NCBI RefSeq assembly: GCF_046630445.1 | Contig: NC_092341.1 | Location: 255,779,501-255,843,500, forward strand | DNA length: 64,000 nt | Reading direction: 5' to 3' | Origin: Rutidosis leptorrhynchoides | Taxonomy: Eukaryota > Streptophyta > Magnoliopsida > Asterales > Asteraceae | Shown here: piece after piece, positions 44,940-55,300 of the stretch | Position numbering within the stretch: position 1 is the stretch's first letter | Layout: every line of letters begins with the position of its first letter | Notes under the pieces: model-generated | Databases searched by the model: none | The model's input: the letters and a program-made list of their open reading frames with translations, nothing else | Told to the model about the DNA's origin: nothing | Made by a program: the position numbers and the translations under genes

Positions 44940-46211
44940 TTACATGAAGAAGATTGAACCAACCCGAGAGTCAACAAAAGACTCTCTTTTAAACACGTTT
45001 TTGAGCATGAGGTTTGCTTTCTTAAGTGGCTCACACAAAAAAGAATCATCAACCTCGGGTTGCAAAACCTCCTTAAAATCATCAATATCATACCCGAGAG
45101 GATTGTTATACACTTTGAAAGTTTCGGGCATGATATTCTTAACCTCACTTCCTTTATCATCATCATCTTCACTATCATCATCACTATCATACTTGCCATC
45201 ACCAAGTGGATTATCATGGATTGTAAAAATGTTGGGTGTTGGCAAAGTTTCACTCACTTCATCATCTTCCTCATCACTCTCACTAACTTCTTCATCATAC
45301 TCCTCACCATCATCTTCACCTACATCATTATCCTTATCATCGTCTTCATTCTTCTCATCATCATTGGTTATCAAAGATTCAGGTACTTGTGCAATCTCCA
45401 CTACTTTGGTCTTGGCATAAAAGCTTACATCATCATCATGATCATCATCATCATCATAAAAGACCCAATCTCTTGACCGAGAAGTAGAGACTACGGGTGA
45501 GGTGGGTGGTGAAATGGTAGTGGATACAAAATCTTCGACTAAAGGAAGCATTAAACTCACGGTTTTCTCTAAGCTTTGAATTGAGGCTTGTTGAATTTCT
45601 AACATTTCCCTCAAATCTATTCTCTCTTGAATTAGAGCCTCCATACGGTTAAGGTGGGATCTCACAACATTTGAGAATAATTCTAGCATATTCGGATCGA
45701 TCTCCTCTTGTTGTGGATCTTGGAATTGATGTTGAGAAGAATCCCATGTCGAGTCATCTCCCTCATAACAATAGTCCATTGGTTGACTCATAAAGTCAAA
45801 ATTGCAAATAGGAGCATTATTACAAGGTTGATCAATGAGGGCGAAATCATTCATGTAACTATCATCATAATCCCCGTTTGGATAATACCCATCATAAGTA
45901 TCACAATAACCTCCCGGCTCAACATTAGCTTGCAAAGAATCCATATAACCGTTGTCATTCATACCCATGTAACCACCATTCATATACCAATAACCATCAT
46001 TCATACCCAAATAATCACCATTGTTGCCCAAATAACCATTATCATCATTCATACCCTCATACTCATTGTTCATGCCCATATAACCATTGTCATCATTCAT
46101 GCCCAAATAACCACTATCCAAACCTATGTGACTTGAGTATCCCATAAATTTTTGATCATAATTCATGATTCTTGACATCAAGTAGTCAAATAAAGAATCA
46201 TATTCCGCCAT
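44940..46211 (-). CDS. Element F ORF, 423 aa, low-complexity and acidic, function unknown
   Basis: An uninterrupted 423-aa ORF, the only one in the element, starting ATGGCG soon after the primer site where gag normally starts. Residues 1-25 look helical. Residues 27-100 consist of short units such as GYLGMND, GYMGMNN and EYEGMNDDN, rich in Gly, Asn, Tyr and Met and prion-like in composition. Residues 170-245 look coiled-coil (LFSNVVRSHLNRMEALIQER, IQSLEKTVSLML). Residues 265-370 are extremely acidic, with long Asp/Glu runs. The C-terminus has repeated N-PLG motifs (HDNPLGDGK, YNNPLGYDI). It has no zinc knuckle, protease or RT motif. By position it could stand in for Gag, but this is inference. 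No stops interrupt it, unlike neighbouring elements. Confidence 0.7.
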   Translation of the reverse strand: MAEYDSLFDYLMSRIMNYDQKFMGYSSHIGLDSGYLGMNDDNGYMGMNNEYEGMNDDNGYLGNNGDYLGMNDGYWYMNGGYMGMNDNGYMDSLQANVEPGGYCDTYDGYYPNGDYDDSYMNDFALIDQPCNNAPICNFDFMSQPMDYCYEGDDSTWDSSQHQFQDPQQEEIDPNMLELFSNVVRSHLNRMEALIQERIDLREMLEIQQASIQSLEKTVSLMLPLVEDFVSTTISPPTSPVVSTSRSRDWVFYDDDDDHDDDVSFYAKTKVVEIAQVPESLITNDDEKNEDDDKDNDVGEDDGEEYDEEVSESDEEDDEVSETLPTPNIFTIHDNPLGDGKYDSDDDSEDDDDKGSEVKNIMPETFKVYNNPLGYDIDDFKEVLQPEVDDSFLCEPLKKANLMLKNVFKRESFVDSRVGSIFFM

Positions 46212-46353
46212 CTAGCTTAATCACACCACAAACAAGCAAGCGTTTTCCGAATACAAGCAAATATAAACAAAAAGTAACTTTTGTAAGAATGAAATTCTTA
46301 CAAAAGGATCGACCAACTACTAGTAAATATTTCAAAATCCAATTAAAAAACGC

Positions 46354-46371
46354 TCCCCGACAGCGGCGCCA
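46354..46371 (-). other. Element F primer binding site (tRNA-Asp type)
   Basis: The minus strand reads TGGCGCCGCTGTCGGGGA, 6 bases after the inner LTR end. Confidence 0.85.
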
Positions 46372-46377
46372 AAAAGT

Positions 46378-47860
46378 TGATTGAGCGTTCGTTTTAGTGT
46401 TCTCAACTTATAAATAATATAAAAACAATGATCAAATAACCTAACTTATTAACACAAACACCCGGGCAACAATAACCTGATCATTATAGCAACTAGCAAG
46501 TATTCAGTCAAGGTTAGTTCCACATGGAGCAATTTACATGAATCTTAAAACACTAGTAATTATCGTAAGTTGATTAAGGGGGGGGGGGGGTTGATAAAGT
46601 GTTGATTAAGCTAATATTAACCTAAGAGAGATTAACAAATAAGATAAAAATGTGTCCACTTGATTATTCCAACTTTTGCCATGGTTTACCCAATTCATTC
46701 ATTACACAATAATGTTGAAACCTATAGTTTCATTTCCATTCGTCAACTTCCATAAAACCTCAACCAAATGAAATTCGTTAACTCACGTAGACTCATATCA
46801 AAAGATCAAACTATGTTTTGAGTGAGATAATTGAGACTCGATTTTGGATTAAAAGCACTTAAAATCCTTTAATTATCAAAATCACTTAAGATAATCAAAC
46901 ACCACTATATTCACTAAAGATCAATTGAAAACCAACATAAATCAAGAACACAATCACTTGAAATCCCCAATTTGGTTGTCTAGATCACACAAGGTGTTGA
47001 AGCACAAATTGTTTCACTAATCAAATCACTTAGAAAAGCTACACAATCTATGTAATCAACGTAAAGTCTAAAACAAATGCATAATAATGGATCATCAATC
47101 AAGCACAATAGTCATCAACTCATTCAAACACCTAAATCAAAGACTAGGGCAAAATCCAAGCATCAAGTTTACAAATCAAGTGAACACAAACACATTTAAG
47201 CTAACATCATAAGATAAACAAGAACAAAATCAATTAAAACTAAAGCATTCATCGTTACAACTAAAATGGAGAAGAACTAGTGTTAAAAAGGAAAGAGATT
47301 ATAAAAATGGAGGTGGATGATGGAGATCTAGCTTCTAGCTTCACTAATATTTGATTTGGGACATGAAATTAGGCTTTGATCTTGAAGGATCATGATTGGA
47401 ACCCATTTAGGGTTCCAAAACGGCCCTAAGTTGCAGCTCTCTTCACTCAAAAATCCCAAATATGCTTTTATAATTTTTGAGCTGAATCAGCGTCAGGAGC
47501 ACCGCAATAGGGGTAGGAGCGCTGCTTTTGGGTGTGCCGTAATAGACAGGAGCACCGCTTTTGACCTGAAAGCACCGCGTTAGAGGCTGAGAGCGCCGCT
47601 TTTGGTCACTGACTTTTAATACACGTTTTAGCACATAGGTACGCCGCTTTTGACCTTAGGAGCGCCGCTTTTGACCCTGGAACTTCTTTTTCACTCCAAA
47701 ACTTCACTTGGTTCATTTCTTAGGCTCAAGTTTTGAATATTTTGCATAAATTTGGACTTTTGGACTATTTTTGCCTTGAACCATCTTCTAACCAACAAAC
47801 TATCACTTAAGATCGATAAATCCTTCAAAACTAACAAATGGAGAAAGATATCGCGAGGAT
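46378..47860 (-). repeat. Element F 5' LTR
   Basis: It begins TGATTGAGCG at the inner side and is collinear with the left LTR from 46986 on. It has the same eight-unit GC-rich array at 47490-47680, with many CpG differences from the left copy. A run of twelve or so G lies near 46579. The outer end is truncated at about 47860. Confidence 0.82.
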
Positions 47861-48324
47861 TTCGAATTTTAGACTTACCAAGGGTGCAAGGAAGCAACCC
47901 TAGCTTGCAAGAACAAGTGTACGTACAAAATGGGTCAAGCTTGACCTCTTTTCTCCTGTTTCTAGCACTTTCTATCTCAAACTTCTCTCACTAAAAAGAG
48001 AGCAAAATTTAAAATGTTTTAAGTGTAAAATGAGGCTTCAATCTGGTTTTTGCAACTCATATATGACTTTATTATTTTTTACACATTAGGTCCCCTAAAT
48101 TTCACTATTAAACAAAAGCGGTATGATCATTATTCTGTTGTAAAATTCCGACTGGCCACCGCAATTTTTTTCTGCCCCTTTATTTTCTGAATTTTTTGTT
48201 TTATTTTATTTGACTCAGTTTGACTCGTTCTTGTCATTTACTACATACAAGGTTGGAGATCTCGTTTGGACATTTTTGGGGAGATCTCGGCATCTCGGGG
48301 TATATATAGTGGTAGGATCAAGAG
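47861..48324. other. Unassigned sequence
   Basis: About 460 bp between element F and the fold-back element. I see no coding frame, repeat partner or known motif. It may be the pre-insertion target of either element. Confidence 0.4.
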
Positions 48325-48935
48325 GGAAGTAACCAATCGGGGGGAAGCAAAATTTTTTTTTTTTTTAGTTTTCTGAAAAAACTTTGTTCACGAACATTAT
48401 AGATGAGATGAAAATATGAACATTTAATAAAGACACTTTGTGATAAATGTTTTTATTTTGGTGGGAAAACGCTCGAAGAAGTAATATATAACAATTATCG
48501 TGTTTTTCGAGCATATGTTGAGGTTTTAGCTATTGGGGTTTAGATATTAGGGTTTAGATACTAGGGTTTAGAAATTTAGGGTTTAGGGTTTAGATTTAGG
48601 ATTTAGATTGAGTTTTTAACACGAACGGTTTAGGGTTTAGGGTTTGGTGTTTTGGATTTATGGAATAAACCCAAAACACCAAACCCTAAACCCTAAACTC
48701 TGAATTGGGCTAAATTTTACTTCACAAAACATGAAAATAAAAAAATGTTCATATTCTTCACGAACAATATTATCTTGAATGTTATTTTTGTCGATCGTTT
48801 TTCCGCCTAAATAATAACATTCATCACGAAGTGTCTTTTCTAAATGTTCATATTTTCGTGTGATCTTGATGCCGGAAAAAAAAAATTCCAAAAAAAATGA
48901 ATTTTTTTTTTGCTTCCCCCCGATTGGTTACTTCC
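48325..48935. mobile_element. Fold-back (MITE-like) element with telomere-like repeats
   Basis: A 611-bp element with 28-bp perfect terminal inverted repeats that begin GGAAGTAACCAATCGG. Pairing continues inward imperfectly for well over 100 bp, so the whole element can fold back. The centre carries repeated TTTAGGG-type telomere-like units (48537-48650) and a perfect 28-bp inner inverted repeat (48628-48655 with 48670-48700, approximate). No transposase ORF. No clear target duplication is visible, so the superfamily is unassigned. Confidence 0.75.
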
Positions 48936-48975
48936 TATTAACGGAGTTCTTGGTAAACAAGTAACTGACGTTTCT

Positions 48976-49582
48976 TGATAATGCTAAAAACGAACATATA
49001 TTTCATAGTATTATCCCTCAAGAAAGACAAGCTTTTAGTTGCAATTGTTCTATTTACAAGTAATATTCGTTTAAATAATAAAAGGTCAAGATAAAAGACA
49101 GATTCGACGAATTGAAGACGCAAACGACCAAAAAGCTCAAAAGTACAAAGTACAATCAAAGTGGTTCAAATTATTGATAAGAAACGTCTCAAAATTACAA
49201 GAGTACAAGTCGCAAAACGCAAAATACAAGATATTAAATTTTACGCAAGGACGTTCGAAAATTCGGAACCGGGACCAGAGTCAACTCTCAACGCTCGACG
49301 CAACGGACTAAAAATTAAAAGTCAACTATGCACATGAATATAATATAATATATAATTAATTCTTAAAATTATATATATATATATATATTATATTATTATA
49401 TAAAACCATCGACAAGAAGAAAACAACCAAAGTTGAGCTGTCCCAGCTGGCCATGCGATCGCATGGCTTTGAAGAAGGATTTCCATGTGATCGCATGGGC
49501 CACTTTTTGTGGCCACATGCCTATAAATTTCGCAGTTTTGAGCGATCTTAATATATCCTTTTCTATCTCTCTATCTCACTCG

Positions 49583-49664
<82 letters not shown>

Positions 49665-51011
49665 TTTAATTTTAATTTTAATTTTAATAATAAGGGTATG
49701 TTAGCGAATGTTGTAAGGGTGTAAGTCGAAATTCTGTCCGTGTAACGCTACGCTATTTTTAATCATTGTAAGTTATGTTCAACCTTTTTAAATTAACGTC
49801 TCGTAGCTAAGTTATTATTATGCTTATTTAATGCCGAAGTGATCGTGATGTTGGGCTAAATATTAAAATTGGGTAATTGGGCTTTGGACCATAATTGGGG
49901 TTTGGATAAAAGAACGACACTTGTAGAAATTAGACTATGGGCTATTAATGGGCTTTATATTAACTAAATGATACCTCGTTGATTTAATATATAGACATAT
50001 AATTTGACGTATTTATATATAACCACATACGCTTGACTGGGTACGGTGGGCGGGATATCTATAAATACCAATAATTATTCATTTGACCGGACACGGGGAT
50101 GGATTAATGATCAATAGACTTGTTGAAACAGGGGTGAATTACATACAAGGGTAATTGGTGTAATTGTTAACAAAGTAATAAAACCTTGGATTACACACAG
50201 TCGATAACCTGGTGTATTCATTAAACAAAGTATTAAGATCTTGTTACAATTCGAATCCCCAATTAGTTGGAATATTTAACTTCGGGTATAAGGATAAGTT
50301 GACGAAGACTCTCGAACTTTATATTTATGATTGATGGACTATTATGGACAAATCCGTATGGACATATCAAATAATCCAGGACAAAGGACAATTAACCCAT
50401 GGGAATAAACTAAAAACAACACGTCGAACATCATGATTACGGAAGTTTAAATAAGCATAATTCCCTTATTTCATATTTAATTTCCTTTATTTCATATTTA
50501 ATTGCACTTTTAATTATCGCACTTTTATTTATTGTCATTTTAATTATCGCACTTTTTAATTATCGCAATTTTATTTACCGTTATTTTATTTATCGCATTT
50601 TTATTTATCGCAATTTCATTATCGTTATTTACTTTACGCTTTAAATTAAGTCTTTTATATATTTAATATTTTACATTAGGTTTTAACTGCGACTAAAGTT
50701 TTAAAATCGACAAACCGGTCATTAAACGGTAAAATCCCCCTTTTATAATAATAGTATTATTTATATATTTTTGTATTTTTACAATCATAAGTTAAAAATA
50801 TAGCGTTAAACTTGGCTAAGTCTCCCTGTGGACCGGACTTACTAAAAACTACACTACTGTACGATTAGGTACACTGCCTATAAGTGTTGTAGCAAGGTTT
50901 AGGTATATCCATTCTATAAATAAATAAATATCTTGCGTAAAATTGTATCGTATTTAATAGTATTTTCTTGTAAAAATATAACTATTTTTGTACACCACCT
51001 CGCACACATCA
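48976..51011 (+). repeat. Element G 5' LTR
   Basis: It opens TGATAATGC and ends ACACATCA, 8 bases before the primer site. It contains two CATGCGATCGCATG-type palindromes (49452, 49484), a (AT)n tract at 49587-49659, TTTTAA units to 49690 and an array of TTTATTTATCGCA-like units at 50480-50640. The opposite LTR is not in the window, so the start rests on its TG and the family-like opening. Confidence 0.8.
49587..49659. repeat. (AT)n microsatellite
   Basis: About 36 uninterrupted AT units inside the element G LTR. Confidence 0.95.
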
Positions 51012-51019
51012 CGTATTTT

Positions 51020-51037
51020 TGGCGCCGCTGCCGGGGA
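51020..51037 (+). other. Element G primer binding site (tRNA-Asp type)
   Basis: TGGCGCCGCTGCCGGGGA, the Athila-type tRNA-Asp complement. Confidence 0.9.
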
Positions 51038-52338
51038 CTTGCTTAAACGCCGGAAGCGAAACGCTATATATAAAAATAAAAATAAAAAAGATTTTTTATT
51101 AAGTTCTTTGTATAAAAAAATATACGTTTTAAATATTAAAAATACAAAAATATAAAAAGAAAAACAAAATATATATATTTTTAAGAGATTGATAAAAATA
51201 TATAAAATTATAAATTTTTCTATTTTTATTTTTAGTTTTTAACAATTAAGTTTTTATTTACTCTATATAAATATTCTATATATTTTAAAATAGAAAAAAA
51301 AATATAAAAGAAATCAAACGGCCTGGTACTGTAGCAGCCCAACTCTGTCCTGAAACCCTACTCCATGCGACCGCATGGATATATAACGTGAAGACCATGC
51401 GATCGCATGGCCCTGTCTGACACGCCAGAGTTGACTGGTAACAACATTAATTACGGAGTATATTATTATTATTATTAAAACCCTAATTAGGGTTTAGTTT
51501 TTAATTATTTAGTTTAGTTATTTATTTAATTTGTATTTTTAGTTTAATTAGTTTTATTAATATATAAAATTAATAGTTTTATAAAATAAATAATATAAAA
51601 ATAATATTTTTATAAAAATTGTACTTTTTACAACTTTAAGTTTATTTTTATATTTTATAACTTTTTATTTGTTTTAGCGTAATATTTGTATTTTTCGCTC
51701 GTATTTAGTTTTAAGTCATAGTTTTTGCCATAGTTATTTTTATTTCTAGATTCTTAGGTTTTGGCTTAAAATTCCTTAAGTACTTTTTCTTTAGACTAAG
51801 ATTTAGGTGTTTTAGAATTTTGCGACGCCGTTTTTATATTTTAGTACCTTTTTAAGTTTTTGCCGTTTTGGATATAGAATTTCTTGTAAGCTTTAATATT
51901 TTTAGACGCAACTTTTAATTCTTAGTTTTTAGTTCATTTTTATGTTTCGACGTGCTACTTTCTTATTTTTATTTTTGGAAGCCTATTATTTTTTTTCGAC
52001 CTTTTATTTTTCGACGTTTTCCGACGCGCTCTTTTTCTTTCTTATTTCTCGACACTCTAGTTTTTAGGACTTAGATTTTTTTTTCTATTTCTTCTCTAAA
52101 TTTCTTTAAATTTCAACGGAAAATTATTTTAAGTGGTTAAATTGATAGACATTCAAAATTTTCTGGTTCGTAGTGATAGTTGGATTTGTTAGTGGCGAGT
52201 TGTGGGCTTCCGATTTAAAGGGTCCTGGCTACCTGCTACATCTATTGGCTATTCAAAACGTGGGCAAAATCAGAAAAGTCAATTAATTTGATAACTTATA
52301 TAATTTTTATTTTTTTTAACTAATAGGATATTCAGTGA
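51038..52338 (+). other. Element G leader
   Basis: 1.3 kb, AT- and T-rich, no supported coding frame. A palindrome pair lies at 51364-51377 and 51396-51409 with the same 32-bp spacing as in the LTR. Confidence 0.7.
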
Positions 52339-55300
52339 ATGCACCGAGCAAAATGTTCACCACCTTTTGTACGTTCACCACCTGTAACTCGATCAAGACA
52401 TCTAGCAAATATTGTCGCCGTTGATTTTTCTTTAGAATCGTCATCAAGTCGACCAAGTACTCCAATTCAAATTTCCGATAATCCATTTTTTGAACCCGAC
52501 CTCACAATTGAGAATCCGGAGGATATTCAGGGACAATTCAGAGATCCTGAACCATTAATCTTTCCTCCGGAACCACCAATAATTCAAACAGAGATTGTTG
52601 AGGAACAACCCATTAAATTAGAATCCCTTAGTGATTCAGATTCAACAAATTCAATCATGGAAAATCTGGAACCTCTAAGTATGGAAGACCAAATGCGAGC
52701 TAAACGCACTGGCCAAGGTCACGCAATTACTCAACCTGACATTAATGCGCCAGATTATGAAATCAAAGGACAAATTCTACACATGCTAACTAATCAATGC
52801 TAATTTAGTGGTGCACCGAAGGAAGATCCAAATGAACATCTTCGTACCTTTAATAGGATCTGTACACTATTTAAAATAAGAGAAGTGGAGGATGAACAGA
52901 TATATCTCATGTTATTTCCCTGGACTTTAAAGGGAGAAGCCAAAGATTGGTTAGAATCGTTACCTGAAGGGGTGATTGATACATGGGACGTTTTAGTTGA
53001 AAAATTTCTTAAACAATTCTTTCCGGCATCTAAAGCCGTAAGACTTCAAGGAAAAATTGTTACGTTCACGCAAAAGCCAAATGAAACTCTATATGAAGCG
53101 TGGACAAGATTTGGAAAGTTGTTGAGAGGATGTCCGCAACATGGTTTAGATACTTGTCAAATAGTACAAATATTCTACCAAGGATGCGACATCACTACAA
53201 GAAAAGACATCGATATAGCAGCTGGTGGTTCCATTATGAAGAAAACCGCAACTGACGCTTATAAAATTATTGATAACACTGCTTCCCACTCACATGAGTG
53301 GCATCAAGAAAAAGATATCGTTAGATCATCTAAAGCAGCTAGAGCCGATTCTAGTCATGACTTCGATTCCATTTCTGCAAAGATAGATGCTGTCAAAAGA
53401 CGAATGGAAAAGATGACTAAAGATATTCACTCAATAAGAATTAGTTGTGAGCAGTGTGGAGGACCACATTTGACAAAAGATTGTCTCAGTATTGAACTAA
53501 CAATGGAACAAAGAGAGAATGTTTCATACATAAACCAAAGGCCTGGAAATAATTATCAGAATAATTATCAACCGCCAAGACCAATCTACAATCAAAACCA
53601 GAATTATAACCGAAATGTTCCATACAACAACCAACAAGGTCCTAGCAAATAAAAAGTATCCAATAATACTTACAACCAGCAAAGACCTATTTTTCAAAAT
53701 AAACCACCACAAACGGATGATAAAAAGCCAAATTTAGAAGACATGATGTTGAAGCTAGTTGAATCTCAAACTCAATTTTTCATATCTCAGAAACAAACCA
53801 ATGAACAAAATGCTCAAGCATTTAGAAATCAACAAGCTTCTATTCAAAATCTGGAACAAGAAGTGAGCAACCTAGCAAGGTTGATAGGTGAAAGAAAACC
53901 GGGAAGTCTACCTAGTGATAAAAATACTAACCTCCGGAATGAAACAGCTAAAGACATTACCACAAGAAGTGGTATTACACTTAAACCACCTGAAATACCT
54001 GTAATTTTTGATGAAACACTTCCTACTCCAAAAGAACCGCAACCTGTGCAAGATAAGGAAACAGAACCGGTAGTTGAAAAGGTTAATGAAGATAACACAG
54101 TTAAGGAAAAACCTTATGTTATACCATACCAACCACCACTTCCTTACCCTAGTAAAATGAGAAAAGAGAGACTTGAAGCCGAGCAATCCAAATTTTTGGA
54201 TATGTTTAAACAGATAAATGTAAATCTTCCTTTCATTGATGTGATTTCAGGAATGCCTAGATATGCTAAATTTCTGAAAGATCTAATCACAAATAGAAAG
54301 AAAATGGAAAAACTCTCGGCTGTTACTATAAATGCTAATTGTTCTGCAGTACTGTTGAATAAGATACCAGAAAAATTATCAGATCCAGGAAGTTTCACAA
54401 TTCCATGTTTTCTGGGTAGTCTTAGTTCAATAGAAGCATTGGCAGACTTAGGTGCTAGTATAAATCTAATGCCATATTCACTATACGCTAAACTAGACCT
54501 TGGAGAATTGAAACCAACACGAATAAGCATACAACTGGCAGATAGATCAGTAAAATATCCTAGAGGGATAATGTAGAACATGCTAGTTAAAGTTGGTACT
54601 TTAGTATTTCCAGTAGATTTTGTTATTCTGGATATGGAAGAAGATTCTCGAGTTCCTCTCATATTAGGAAGACCATTCTTAAATACGGCTAAAGCAATAA
54701 TAGACGTGTTCGGTAAAAAATTGACCCTAAGTATAGAGGACGAGAGTGTTAACTTTTCTGTTGATAGAGCCATGCAACAACCGCAATCTGCAGATGATAC
54801 ATGTTATTATATTCAAACTATACATTCACATGCAGAATTATTAGAAGAATTTCCAGAATTACAAGGAACAGGAGAATGTTCTTTAGGAGAAGGAACTGAA
54901 CCAATTGATGAAACTGAAATGTTAGCTACACTTATGGCTAAAGGATATGAACCAACAACAGAAGAAATTCAAATACTAAAAGAGGAAGACAGATATCGAT
55001 ATAAATCATCGATAGAAGAACCACCGACATTAGAGTTAAAGCCACTTCCAAACCATTTGGAATACGCTTATTTATATGGTGAATCTGAATTACCTGTAAT
55101 AATATCGTCTTCTCTTACTGAAAATGAAAAATCACAACTCATTTCTGTGCTAAAAGCTCATCAACCAGATATTGCATGGAAGATTCATGATATTAAAAGA
55201 ATAAGTCCTTCGTATTGCACACATAAAATCCTTATGGAAGAAGGTCATAAAACGTATGTGCAACGCTAACGAAGACTAAATCCGAATATGCAAGATGTTA

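Larger units (their letters stand above)
41834..47860 (-). mobile_element. Element F: non-autonomous LTR retrotransposon with one unknown ORF
   Basis: This minus-strand element has a left LTR (41834-42745, missing its outer approximately 600 bp), a right LTR (46378-47860, missing about 25 bp at its outer end), a tRNA-Asp type primer site and a GTGTGGGGGATT polypurine tract. The ends look Athila-like. Between them I find no gag, protease, RT or integrase motif, only one intact 423-aa ORF and a long 3' non-coding region dense in hairpins. Confidence 0.8.

Noticed and set aside
45060-46136. Ile-rich plus-strand open frames opposite the element F ORF
   Set aside because: Antisense of Asn/Asp/Tyr-rich codons always gives such Ile/His/Val-rich frames.
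48537-48700. Telomere-like TTTAGGG units as a true interstitial telomere
   Set aside because: The units are few, diverged, in both orientations and confined to the fold-back element.
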